DNA of 64,000 nt from Solwaraspora sp. WMMD792 (GTDB lineage: Bacteria; Actinomycetota; Actinomycetes; Mycobacteriales; Micromonosporaceae): the NCBI RefSeq assembly GCF_029626105.1, contig NZ_JARUBH010000009.1:4216001-4280000 (forward strand), written 5' to 3'. The notes beneath the pieces were generated by a model. It did not search any database. It was given only the letters and a program-made list of their open reading frames with translations, and had not been told where the DNA came from. The position numbers were made by a program, and so were the translations under genes. Every line of letters begins with the position of its first letter. The stretch's first letter is position 1. Positions 44,903-53,257 of this stretch are shown piece after piece.

Positions 44903-45262
44903 TCAGCCGCGCAGCGCGTTGATGACGGTGCTGTTGCCGGTCGCCTCAGCGGCGGCACGGATTTCGTTTGCGGCGTCCTCGTCGTTCACGCCGTACTGCG
45001 ACGAGGCATTGCTGATCTTGCCGGAGAGCTCGTCCAGCGCGTTCAGGATCGTCGTGAGACCCGAGTTGAGGTCAGCCGACACCCCCTGGAGCGCGTTGTT
45101 GGCGGCACCGCTCATGCCGCCACCACTGAGCGACTGGATCCGGTCGAGCAACTGCGCCATGCCGGTGGCCAGCGTCTCCCCGGTGTCCTGACACCGCTGC
45201 GCCATTGCGTTGAGCTGTTCCTGCGTGGCGTGTACCTGGCCAACGCCTGGAGTACCTGTCAA
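44903..45262 (-). CDS. WXG100-like protein (EsxB-like partner)
   Basis: About 119 residues from a TTG at 45262 (preceded by a GAGGAG/GGGG-containing stretch); no in-frame ATG or GTG fits better near this position, so the start is uncertain. The helical body ATQEQLNAMAQRCQDTGETL and NALDELSGKISNASSQYGVN fits the WXG100 fold; WxG is not seen, and the turn is SGGGMSGAA. It sits directly before the EsxA-like gene. Upstream start uncertainty makes exact length unclear. Confidence 0.75.
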   Translation of the reverse strand: MTGTPGVGQVHATQEQLNAMAQRCQDTGETLATGMAQLLDRIQSLSGGGMSGAANNALQGVSADLNSGLTTILNALDELSGKISNASSQYGVNDEDAANEIRAAAEATGNSTVINALRG

Positions 45263-45547
45263 GGTGCGTTCACCCCGCTCCTCTGTCCCGCCCCCCGCTT
45301 CAGGAGAGCCTCCCCACAGGACACACGAGACCCATGGCCCTGTCTCCGTAACCGAGGGTAGCGCCACTTGTCCACTCAGGCCAGGTCGAGGGCAGGGTAT
45401 TTGCCTGTTATGCAGGCTATTACCACGTCTCGCGCCGACGTGCGCTAACCGGTATCCCCACGTGCGGCGCCCGGCTACGCTCGGTTTGGGGACAACACCG
45501 GGGAGTGTGGTGGACCGCGCGTCCGCCGGAACCGACGGGGAGGGCTG
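45263..45547. promoter_or_regulatory. Divergent promoter region of the esx pair and the substrate genes
   Basis: 285 bases between two divergent units. It should contain promoters in both directions; boxes are not assigned. Confidence 0.45.
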
Positions 45548-46585
45548 GTGCCGGACGAGGAGCTGCCGTACGAGGGCTGGGACAATCCGTACGAGAACGA
45601 GACGAGCGAGAACCTGAGGTTCGACTGGAGCGACGGCCGGGCCGACATCGACGTCGACCTCGACGGCATGGCCGAGTACGCGCAGCACATGGTCGACATC
45701 CAGAGACACCTGCTGGACAACATGGGCAGCCTCTCGCTGCTCGCCTCGCTGCCGGGCAAGGCGTGGGAGGGCATCGTCCTGCCCGAGGGCGCCTACACCA
45801 TGACGAGGATGCTCAACAACTACAACGAACTGCAGGTCTACCTCAGCCACCTGGCCACGGCGCTGATGAACGTCGGGTCAGCCGCGCAGACCGTCGCCGA
45901 TTCCTACGGCGGCACCGACGGCTGGTCCGCCGCCGACCTCAACGCGATCGAGTTCGCATTCGGTGTCTCGGGCGCCGAGCGGCCGTCCGGGCTGCCCCCG
46001 ATGATCGAGGGCACGACGTACTGGGACGCCTACTTCGACAGCCTGGACAACGGCGACACCGCCGCGCCACCGGCCGCGAGCCCCTTGTGGACAGATGCCG
46101 GCCGGACCACGAACCCGGACGGCAGCGTTACCCGGACGGCTACCGGCCCCAACGGCCAGCGGATGGAGATCCGGACGTTCACCGTTCCGGGCAGCTCGCA
46201 GACGGTCACCACGACAACGGTCTACGCGGCGAACGGCACCCAGCTCAGCTCCAGCAGCACGACCACGTCGACGTACCTGAACGGCAACACGGTCGTGAAG
46301 CGGACCACGAACCCGGACGGCAGCACCACCGAGGAGCGCACGGCGTACGAGGGTGGGGAGGTGTACTCCCAGAGTACGGTCAACCAGGACGCTGACGGCA
46401 ACACCACGAGTTCGACCGAGACGGTGACCAACCCCGACGGCTCGCAGACCACGACCAGGGAGGACGCCGAGGGCGAGGAGAGCCACGTCGTCACGATCGG
46501 CGAGCAGACCGAGGGCGGCACTGGCACACCCGACGACCCGGCCAACGAGGCGATCGAGCGCATTCAGAGCGGCGAAGGATGGTAG
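45548..46585 (+). CDS. Predicted T7SS substrate with beta-repeat C-terminus
   Basis: 345 residues, GTG start with GGGGAGG four bases upstream. The N-terminal half (about 1-150) is helical and resembles an ESX substrate head (DVDLDGMAEYAQHMVDIQRH, then NNYNELQVYLSHLATALMNV). The C-terminal half is a Thr/Asp-rich beta repeat of TNPDGSxTxTT units (for example RTTNPDGSVTRTATGPNGQR, then RTTNPDGSTTEERTAYEGGE). No signal peptide, consistent with secretion by the neighbouring system. A 4-unit YD-like repeat might form a fibrous or adhesive structure. Confidence 0.65.
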   Translation: MPDEELPYEGWDNPYENETSENLRFDWSDGRADIDVDLDGMAEYAQHMVDIQRHLLDNMGSLSLLASLPGKAWEGIVLPEGAYTMTRMLNNYNELQVYLSHLATALMNVGSAAQTVADSYGGTDGWSAADLNAIEFAFGVSGAERPSGLPPMIEGTTYWDAYFDSLDNGDTAAPPAASPLWTDAGRTTNPDGSVTRTATGPNGQRMEIRTFTVPGSSQTVTTTTVYAANGTQLSSSSTTTSTYLNGNTVVKRTTNPDGSTTEERTAYEGGEVYSQSTVNQDADGNTTSSTETVTNPDGSQTTTREDAEGEESHVVTIGEQTEGGTGTPDDPANEAIERIQSGEGW

Positions 46586-46591
46586 GCGGCC

Positions 46592-48571
46592 ATGGCTGAG
46601 TACTGGGGCGCCCAGGCGTACTACTTCTCCGGTCCGAACGGCGAAGGCACGCACTACGTGAGGCCTGAGCCGACAGAGGTCGACTTCACCATGCCGGCGA
46701 GCGAGGACAACCCGAAGACCATCGACGTCATCCGCCAGCAGATCATGGGCCAGCACCCGGAGGAGATCGCCGCGTTGGCCGATCAGTGGATGAACGCGTA
46801 CAGCCTGATGTCCCACATCAAGAACCTGCTCTTCGAGCAGAGCGACCTGCTCTACCAGGAAAAGTGGACGAACGGCGAGGCGCGCGACGCGTTCATGAAG
46901 CGCGGCCCGGGTGAGACCCTCGCCTACCTCGACGAGTGGATGGACAGCGCGCTGAACAACGTCACGGCGCTGCGCTCGCTCGTCCACATCGCACGGTCGT
47001 CCCGCGAAGAGATGGAAGATCTCTGGCAGGAGTACGAGGGCGCGATCAGGGAGGCTGCGCAGCTCGACTGGGGGACGCGTTTCGAGGTGGCCTGGCAGGT
47101 CTGGCGCTGGGATGTGGACGCCGCGCGCAAGGAAGAGAAGATCGAGGACGTCAACAACAAAAAGAAGGAGTACAACCAGGAGGCGCAGGCGCTCGCCTGG
47201 AGGTACGCCGAGCAGTACTGGGACGTGCAGAACAAGATCGGTGGCGGCCACGGCCCCCTGTTCGTCCCCATGGACGCGGTGATGAACCCGCCGCATCCGC
47301 CGTTCCCCTCGCTCCCCGGCGGCCCGCCCCCGGTCGCGCCGCCTGCGGTCGCACCTTCTCCGGTCGCGCCGCCTGCAGTCGCACCTCCTCCGGTCGTACC
47401 AGCTGCGGTCGCGCCACCCCCGGTCCCGCTGGCCACCCCGCCGCCCACGGCGCCGGTCACCACCCCGACCGCTCCCCCGACACTTCCGCTGAGGCAGCGG
47501 ATCCTGAACCTCACACAGAACCCGCCCGCGCCGCCCTCGGGCCTGGGCACGCAGAACCAACCCACGCCGAGCGCCGTACCCGATCCTGACCTGCCGCCCG
47601 CCTTGCCGGACGGCCTGTCGGCGGTGAACCCCGCCACCGTCCCCGGCTTCGTCCCGCCACCGGTGCCCGGCACCAATCAGGGCCTGCCCACCGCGCCACC
47701 CGCGACGAGCCCGAGCACCGTACCGAGCGCCCTCAACAAGCCGCTGGGGCAGCCGTCCCTCCCGCCGGCCCCGGGCATGGGCGGACTCAAGAAGGGCGTC
47801 CTGCAAGGGAAGACCGGCGCGCCGGGCCTGCCGCCGGGGACGACCCAGCCACCAGGCCGTACGCTCGGCCGCAAGCCGCCGGGCGCGGGTACCGGTCAGG
47901 AGGACCGCACACTGGTCCCCGGCCCGGTTGAGACCGAGGACGCGTTCTCCCGGCCACCGGGCAGCACCGCGCCGCCGGTGCTGAACAACCAGCGCCCCAA
48001 CCAGCGCCGGCCCGGCAGCCGGGAGGAACTGACGCCGCCGGCCCGGGCCGGGGGTCCGCACGAGCCTGGTCCGCCGCTGCATCCCGGAGCCGCCCCGCCG
48101 GTACTCAACCGCCCCGGCACCACCCCGCCGCAGCAGAAGCCGACCGGGCCCGGACGACCGGAGCGGGGAAGAACCGGGGCCACCCGGTCGCAGCAGCCGC
48201 CGCCCGGCTCGGAGTGGACGGGCGTACGGAACGCGCGCGACGACGCCGGCCCGCCGGTCCTCGGCGCCCCCACCCCGCCGGCTCGCGGCGCGGGCATGTC
48301 CCGGCTCGAAGAGGTGCCCACCCAGTTGCGCGGGCGGAGCACCGAGGCGGCGACGCGCCAGGCGCCCGGCACGGTGTCGCCAGAACTGGCGGCGCGGCGT
48401 TCCGTGTCGCAAACCGGTGTCCCGAATGCCGGCGCGGCCGAGGACGGCCAGAAGATCGTCACCGACGAGGAGGCGTTCAGCGTCGAGACGCCCGGCGGCG
48501 GCGTGGTCAAGCAGCAGCAGCAGAACACCGGCTACCGCGCCGAACCACCCACCGTCCTGGGTGGCAACTAG
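46592..48571 (+). CDS. Predicted T7SS substrate, helical head and Pro-rich body
   Basis: 659 residues. The N-terminal 225 residues are helical (IAALADQWMNAYSLMSHIKN, LDEWMDSALNNVTALRSLVH), of the general PPE/EspB-like substrate shape. A long Pro/Ala-rich region (227-420, with PPVAPPAVAP repeats) is followed by a Pro/Gly/Arg-rich disordered tail ending YRAEPPTVLGGN. No signal peptide; seven bases after the upstream substrate gene, in one operon. Its stop overlaps the convergent MFS stop by CTAG (48568-48571). Confidence 0.7.
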   Translation: MAEYWGAQAYYFSGPNGEGTHYVRPEPTEVDFTMPASEDNPKTIDVIRQQIMGQHPEEIAALADQWMNAYSLMSHIKNLLFEQSDLLYQEKWTNGEARDAFMKRGPGETLAYLDEWMDSALNNVTALRSLVHIARSSREEMEDLWQEYEGAIREAAQLDWGTRFEVAWQVWRWDVDAARKEEKIEDVNNKKKEYNQEAQALAWRYAEQYWDVQNKIGGGHGPLFVPMDAVMNPPHPPFPSLPGGPPPVAPPAVAPSPVAPPAVAPPPVVPAAVAPPPVPLATPPPTAPVTTPTAPPTLPLRQRILNLTQNPPAPPSGLGTQNQPTPSAVPDPDLPPALPDGLSAVNPATVPGFVPPPVPGTNQGLPTAPPATSPSTVPSALNKPLGQPSLPPAPGMGGLKKGVLQGKTGAPGLPPGTTQPPGRTLGRKPPGAGTGQEDRTLVPGPVETEDAFSRPPGSTAPPVLNNQRPNQRRPGSREELTPPARAGGPHEPGPPLHPGAAPPVLNRPGTTPPQQKPTGPGRPERGRTGATRSQQPPPGSEWTGVRNARDDAGPPVLGAPTPPARGAGMSRLEEVPTQLRGRSTEAATRQAPGTVSPELAARRSVSQTGVPNAGAAEDGQKIVTDEEAFSVETPGGGVVKQQQQNTGYRAEPPTVLGGN

Positions 48572-49797
48572 GCTGAGTTGGTGGCGGTGAAGATGTTGCG
48601 GGAGGCGGCCAGCCCGAGCAGGGTCGCGCCGAAGACGACCACGCCGACCGTGCTGACGCCGCCGACGGCGACCAGCGCGCCCACGGCGATCGGACCGGTG
48701 GTCTGACCGACGCTGCGGGAGAGCGCGTCGGTGGCGGCGGCGGTCGCCCGCAGCTCCGGGTTCCAGTTGACGCTGATCGCCATGGACAGCGGCATGAGCG
48801 CGCCCAGGCAGGTGCCGAGCAGGACCAGGGTCAGCGCGACGGCCACCACATCCAGCCCGGCGAACGCGACCGCCGCGTATGCTGCCGCCGCGAGCGGGAT
48901 GACCAGGTAGAGCCGGGTGAACAACTGTTCACGGCTGATCCGTTTCAGCGACATCCGGTTGATGAAGCTGCCGGTGAAGACCCCGCAGGGGATGAGGATC
49001 GACACGCCGATCCGTTCCAGTGTGCTCAGGTCGGGTAGCCGGTCGAGGAGCACGCTGATGCCGAAGTGGCTGCCCTGCATGATCAGGCCGATGCCGATGC
49101 TGGACAGGATCAGCCAGCGGCGGCGCCGTTCGCCCAGCATCCGGCGGATCGCCCGCAGGGTCAGCTGGATCCGTTGTCCGAACGGGACGTCGGCCGGATG
49201 GGTGGCGGGCGGGCGTTCCCGGCCCAGTCTGGCGACGAGCACGACGGCCAGCAGGACGGTCGCGTAGCCGGCGCAGACCGCGAACACGATGACCGGCTGC
49301 TGCAGCGACGCGGCGAACGCGCCCAGCGCGAGCGCCGAGGCGGCGCCCATGCTGACGAACGTCTGCAGCATCGAGTAGCCCCGGTCGCGGGCCTTCGGGT
49401 CGCCCTGGGTCAGGTCGGCCACCAGCGCCTGGCCGCAGAGCGCCACGGCACCGCTGGCGAAGCCGGTGAGCAGCCGTCCGACGGTGAGTACGGCGTAGCT
49501 CTGGTACAGGCACAGCAGGATCGACACGACGGCGTTGACCAGCATCCCGGGGAGCAGGATCCGGCGGACCGGAACGAGGTCGAGCAGCGGACCGGTGAGC
49601 ACACCGGCGGCTGCCGTGGCCACGCTGTGCGCGCCGATGGTGATGCCGATCTGGGCCGGACTCAGGTCGAGACTGCGCCCCAGGCCGACCGAGATCGGAA
49701 TGTACGCCAGCTGGGTGAGCGGGTTGAAGAACACCAGCAGCGGGGGTACGGCGGCGGCCAACGGGGGCCGGGCCGGGCGGCCGGCACCGCCGCTCAC
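48568..49797 (-). CDS. MFS transporter
   Basis: 409 residues with 12 hydrophobic helices and MFS signatures: YIPISVGLGRSLDLSPAQIG, GRLLTGFASGAVALCGQALV and RATAAATDALSRSVGQTTGP. It lies downstream of gntR on the same strand, so it may be co-regulated; substrate unknown. Its stop overlaps the convergent substrate gene. Confidence 0.8.
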   Translation of the reverse strand: MSGGAGRPARPPLAAAVPPLLVFFNPLTQLAYIPISVGLGRSLDLSPAQIGITIGAHSVATAAAGVLTGPLLDLVPVRRILLPGMLVNAVVSILLCLYQSYAVLTVGRLLTGFASGAVALCGQALVADLTQGDPKARDRGYSMLQTFVSMGAASALALGAFAASLQQPVIVFAVCAGYATVLLAVVLVARLGRERPPATHPADVPFGQRIQLTLRAIRRMLGERRRRWLILSSIGIGLIMQGSHFGISVLLDRLPDLSTLERIGVSILIPCGVFTGSFINRMSLKRISREQLFTRLYLVIPLAAAAYAAVAFAGLDVVAVALTLVLLGTCLGALMPLSMAISVNWNPELRATAAATDALSRSVGQTTGPIAVGALVAVGGVSTVGVVVFGATLLGLAASRNIFTATNSA

Positions 49798-49873
49798 GGC
49801 CGGCCTCCGCCGAGGTACGGCCGCGCCGGCCGGGGCATCCGTGCGAGCAGCGGCCGCCGGGACGGCCGGGGCG

Positions 49874-50563
49874 TCAGTCGGTCGGCTGGCGTTCCAGCAT
49901 GGCCAGCATCTCGTCGAAGGCGGGAGACGAGTGGGTACGGAAGATGGCCTCCGCCGCGTCGAGGTCCCGGTCGCGGCAGGCTTTCAGGAAGCGCCGGTGC
50001 TCGTCGAGCCCGTCGAGCCGCCGCTCCTTGGATCGAGTGAACGCCACCGACAGCATGCCGGGCGTCGCCGACCGCAGCGACAGCAGCATCTGGGTGAGAC
50101 GCGGCGAACGCGCCGCGTTGTACAGGAACACGTGGAACGTCCGGTTCAGCTCGACGTACTTGCCGAGGTCCGGGTCGCGCTCCATCTCCTCCTGCATCCG
50201 TTCGGCCTCGGCCAGCTCCGCCTCGGTGATCCGCTCGGCGCACAGTCGGGCCGCCAGCGCTTCGAGGGTCTCGCGCAGTTGCCGGATGTCGCGCAGTTCG
50301 TCCGCGTCGATGGCGGTGACCGTGGCCACCTTCCGGGCGTGGACCTTGATCAACCCCTCGGCGGCCAGGTCGCGCATCGCCTCGCGTACTGGTGTGGGGC
50401 TGACCCCCAGCAGCTGCGCGATCTCGGTCTGGACGATCCGTGACCCGCTCTTGAGCGTCCCGTCGACGATCGCCGCACGCATCCAGTCCCGGACACGTTC
50501 GTGGACGGTTCCCGAGATACCGGCGAAGGACGTTGCCTCGTGGTTGTCGAACACCACTGCCAT
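49874..50563 (-). CDS. GntR/FCD-family transcription regulator
   Basis: 229 residues from ATG 50563 (a ribosome-like AGGAG lies about ten bases upstream; a start 30 bases earlier is possible). The N-terminal winged HTH (RIVQTEIAQLLGVSPTPVRE) and the C-terminal FCD domain (LRETLEALAARLCAERITEA, then NRTFHVFLYNAARSPRLTQM and EHRRFLKACRDRD) have the metal/ligand-binding His residues of the FCD group. These regulators sense small organic acids or amino acids. An operator-like dyad lies at 50609-50650, and a related motif lies before the ABC gene at 58951, so it probably controls the adjacent operon. Confidence 0.88.
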   Translation of the reverse strand: MAVVFDNHEATSFAGISGTVHERVRDWMRAAIVDGTLKSGSRIVQTEIAQLLGVSPTPVREAMRDLAAEGLIKVHARKVATVTAIDADELRDIRQLRETLEALAARLCAERITEAELAEAERMQEEMERDPDLGKYVELNRTFHVFLYNAARSPRLTQMLLSLRSATPGMLSVAFTRSKERRLDGLDEHRRFLKACRDRDLDAAEAIFRTHSSPAFDEMLAMLERQPTD

Positions 50564-50608
50564 GCCCTCGATTCTCCTCACGCCGCGGTACACCCCCCGG
50601 CGTACCGT

Positions 50609-50650
50609 CCGATGGCTCGATTCTACAGAGTCGAGTCGTCAGACCATCGG
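50609..50650. promoter_or_regulatory. Operator-like nested dyad before gntR
   Basis: Outer inverted repeat CCGATGG (50609-50615) and CCATCGG (50644-50650), with an inner pair CTCGA (50616-50620) and TCGAG (50631-50635). The minus-strand reading TCTGTAGAATCGAG here agrees at 11 of 14 positions with TCTATAGACTAGAG before the ABC gene. Probable GntR autoregulatory site; binding not tested. Confidence 0.6.
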
Positions 50651-50679
50651 AGTCGCGTGGTTCCGTGCGTTGCGCCACG

Positions 50680-51987
50680 TCAGGTCCCGTCCTCTCGGCC
50701 TTCGGCCCCGTTATGGGCATCGGCGAGCGTCCACCGGCGCAGCGCGGTCAGCCGCCAGCCGAGGATGCCCATCACGACCGCACAGGCCAGACCACCGGAG
50801 ACCATCGCGAAGGCCGGACTACTGAAACTCGCCGTCGCCCCGGCCCGCGCATCGCCCAGCAGCGGCCCTCCGGTGACCACCCCGATGTGTACGGCGGAGA
50901 GCCGCCCCCGGAGGTGGTCCGGGACGCTGAGCTGCAGCACCGTCTGGCGGAACACCGCCGAGACCACGTCGGCGGCACCGGCCACCATCAACAGGGCGAT
51001 GGTCAGCGGCAGCCAGTGCGACACCCCGAACCCGGCGATCGCCAGGCCCCACACGATGATCGAGATGATCACGGCACGCCCGTGGCGGGTCACCGACCCG
51101 ACCCAGCCGGAGGTGAGGGCCCCGATAAGTGCCCCGGCGCCCGGGGCCGCGTGCAGCAGGCCGACGGTCACCGCGTCGCCGCCGAGCTGGCCGAGGGCGA
51201 TCGCCGGGAACAACGCACGGGGCATACCGAAGAACATCGCGTTCACGTCGGCGAGGAAGCAGCCCATCACCGCCGGCTTGCTCCGCAGGTAGGTGAGGCC
51301 CTCGATCACCGACTTGAGCCCCGGTTTGGTCACCTGGTGGGCGGGCGGCATCGGCCGCATCCGGGTGAGCACCGTGATGGACACCAGGAACGTGACGACG
51401 TTCAGCGCGTACGTGGTCGACAGGCCGAGCGCCGCGATGACCACGCCGGCGACGGCCGGGCCGACGATCGCCCCCACCTGGGTGAGGGTCTGGTTCAACG
51501 CGAACGCGGACGGGAGGATCTGCCGACGGACCAGGCCGGCGACCGCCGCGCTGCGCGCCGGGCTCTCCAGCGCCGAGAGTCCGGCCGTGACCGCCACCAG
51601 CACGAAGATGGCCCAGATCGGCGGGCTGTCGAGCAGCGCGAGCAGCGCCAGGCCGCCGACCACGACGGCGAGCAGACCCTCGGTGACCACCAGCAGCTTG
51701 CGGCGGTCGACGGCGTCCGCGACCGAGCCGCCGAACAGCGAGCAGACCATCAGCGGGATGAGCTGCGCCAGGCTCGCCAGGCCGACCATCAGTGTCGAGT
51801 CGGTCAGCACGTAGACCTGGTACGGCACGGCGACCCTGGTCATCTGGGTACCCAGAATGGCGACGGCGTGGCCGGTCCAGAGCCGCCGGAAGTCCGGGGA
51901 CTCGCGCAGCGGGGTGACGTCGATGACCAGGCGGCGACGGACGGCCCCGCTGCGCTGCGTGCGTCCCTGGTTGTCGGTGGCGGTCAC
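50680..51987 (-). CDS. MFS transporter (MFS_3/EntS type)
   Basis: 435 residues, 12 helices. N-terminal ESPDFRRLWTGHAVAILGTQ and MTRVAVPYQVYVLTDSTLMV are characteristic of the MFS_3/EntS-like group; GDAVTVGLLHAAPGAGALIG follows later. GTG start lies four bases after the M24 gene stop, so it is in the operon. It probably exports or imports a product of the pathway; substrate unknown. Confidence 0.82.
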   Translation of the reverse strand: MTATDNQGRTQRSGAVRRRLVIDVTPLRESPDFRRLWTGHAVAILGTQMTRVAVPYQVYVLTDSTLMVGLASLAQLIPLMVCSLFGGSVADAVDRRKLLVVTEGLLAVVVGGLALLALLDSPPIWAIFVLVAVTAGLSALESPARSAAVAGLVRRQILPSAFALNQTLTQVGAIVGPAVAGVVIAALGLSTTYALNVVTFLVSITVLTRMRPMPPAHQVTKPGLKSVIEGLTYLRSKPAVMGCFLADVNAMFFGMPRALFPAIALGQLGGDAVTVGLLHAAPGAGALIGALTSGWVGSVTRHGRAVIISIIVWGLAIAGFGVSHWLPLTIALLMVAGAADVVSAVFRQTVLQLSVPDHLRGRLSAVHIGVVTGGPLLGDARAGATASFSSPAFAMVSGGLACAVVMGILGWRLTALRRWTLADAHNGAEGREDGT

Positions 51988-51991
51988 GCGG

Positions 51992-53182
51992 TCAGCCGCA
52001 CCGGAAGAACACGCGCGGCACCGAGTGCAGCGATTCGAGACCGGACGCGGTGACGACGAACATCTCGCCGTACTGGACGCCGGCGAGGCCGTCGGCTGTC
52101 ACCACGTTCGGTTGCACCACCAGGCACATGCCCTCCCGGTACACGAAGCCCTCCGGCTCGCCGCGGTAGGTCTGGCGGGTGCGGACGATGGCCGGCAGCT
52201 GTGCGCAGCCGTGCACCAGGTCGTCGTAGATGGTGTAGCCGTGTCGCTGGGCGACCTCCGCCGCGTCGAGAATGTCGGACACCGTCGCGCCCGGCTTGAT
52301 CACCGAGCTGACGGCGTCGAACACCTCGAGCGCGACGTCGTGCAGCCGGGCGTAGAGCGGGGTCGGGTCCGCGCCGATGGTGTAGCTGCGCAGCACCTGG
52401 GCGGAGTAGCCGGCGTAGTTGGTGCTGAGCTCCGCGACGAGCGCGTCACCGACCTGGAGCCGGCGGTCGGACTGGTGCTGGCACGGTACGCCGCCACGCG
52501 GGTCGGCCATCTGGGTGGCGACCATGAAGTGAATGCCGTTGATCCCGCCGTCGGCCAGGTAGCTGTCCTCGACGATCCGGGCCAGCTCGTGCTCGGTCAT
52601 GCCGGGCCGGGCCTGCTCGGCGATCGCCATCGCCGACGCGTCGCACATCCGCGCCGAGACGGCCAGCCGCTGCAGCTCCTCGGCGCTCTTGATCTGACGC
52701 TGATCGGCCAGCTGCCCGCCGAACTCAACCCACTCCACCCCGGGGAAGGCCGCGGTGAGCCGGGCGTACTCGCGCCAGGTGACGGTTCCGGCCAGGCCGA
52801 CCCGGCCGGTCGAGACGCCGCGTTCCCGCAGGCATTCGACGAGGGTGGGGGTGGTGTCGACCGAGCCGGTCGGCGCCGAGCCGCCGAAACGTACGTCCGG
52901 GAACCGGGACATCCGCCGGGCCAGCGGCAGATGGTTCGACAGCTGGATCAGCATCGTCGGGTCGCCATGCCGGGGGAACAGGACCCAGGCCTCCCGCGTC
53001 GACCACCAGTCGCTGAGGTACAGCACATTCGGGTCCCGCCCGCCCCGGCCGCAGACGACGACGAGTTGGAGGTCGAGGGCGTCCATCCGGGCGCGGATCT
53101 CGGCGTCGCGACGGTCGAACTCGGCGGCGGAGAAGCGTGGATAGTCACGGTCGGTCAGCGGCCGCGCGGCGGTGGTGGTCAT
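51992..53182 (-). CDS. M24 peptidase-fold protein lacking most metal ligands (creatinase-like)
   Basis: 396 residues: N-terminal creatinase/prolidase domain (about 1-165) and C-terminal pita-bread M24 domain. The canonical ligand set D, D, H, E, E reads Glu (LVAELSTNYAGY), Gln (GYSAQVLRS), His (DDLVHGCAQ), Gln (CLVVQPNVV) and Glu (QYGEMFVVT), so three of five are changed. This is more like metal-independent creatinase-type amidinohydrolases than Xaa-Pro peptidases. It lies in the operon with isochorismatase-fold hydrolases, suggesting a small amide or guanidino substrate; inferred. Confidence 0.78.
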   Translation of the reverse strand: MTTTAARPLTDRDYPRFSAAEFDRRDAEIRARMDALDLQLVVVCGRGGRDPNVLYLSDWWSTREAWVLFPRHGDPTMLIQLSNHLPLARRMSRFPDVRFGGSAPTGSVDTTPTLVECLRERGVSTGRVGLAGTVTWREYARLTAAFPGVEWVEFGGQLADQRQIKSAEELQRLAVSARMCDASAMAIAEQARPGMTEHELARIVEDSYLADGGINGIHFMVATQMADPRGGVPCQHQSDRRLQVGDALVAELSTNYAGYSAQVLRSYTIGADPTPLYARLHDVALEVFDAVSSVIKPGATVSDILDAAEVAQRHGYTIYDDLVHGCAQLPAIVRTRQTYRGEPEGFVYREGMCLVVQPNVVTADGLAGVQYGEMFVVTASGLESLHSVPRVFFRCG

Positions 53183-53257
53183 ATGTCCTCACTAGACGTT
53201 GTTGAAGGGGTTGACGGCGGTCGGCGAGGGACCAGGGCCCGGGGCCCGAGGGCGGCC

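Noticed and set aside
46300-46450. TNPDGS repeats as a possible CRISPR or DNA repeat array
   Set aside because: Units are amino acid repeats with diverged DNA and no constant spacer pattern; they are part of a coding sequence.
45878-48412. An 844-codon minus-strand frame opposite the substrate genes
   Set aside because: Arg/Gly-rich shadow of the Pro-rich coding strand; the plus-strand frames have helical heads, ribosome sites and operon order.
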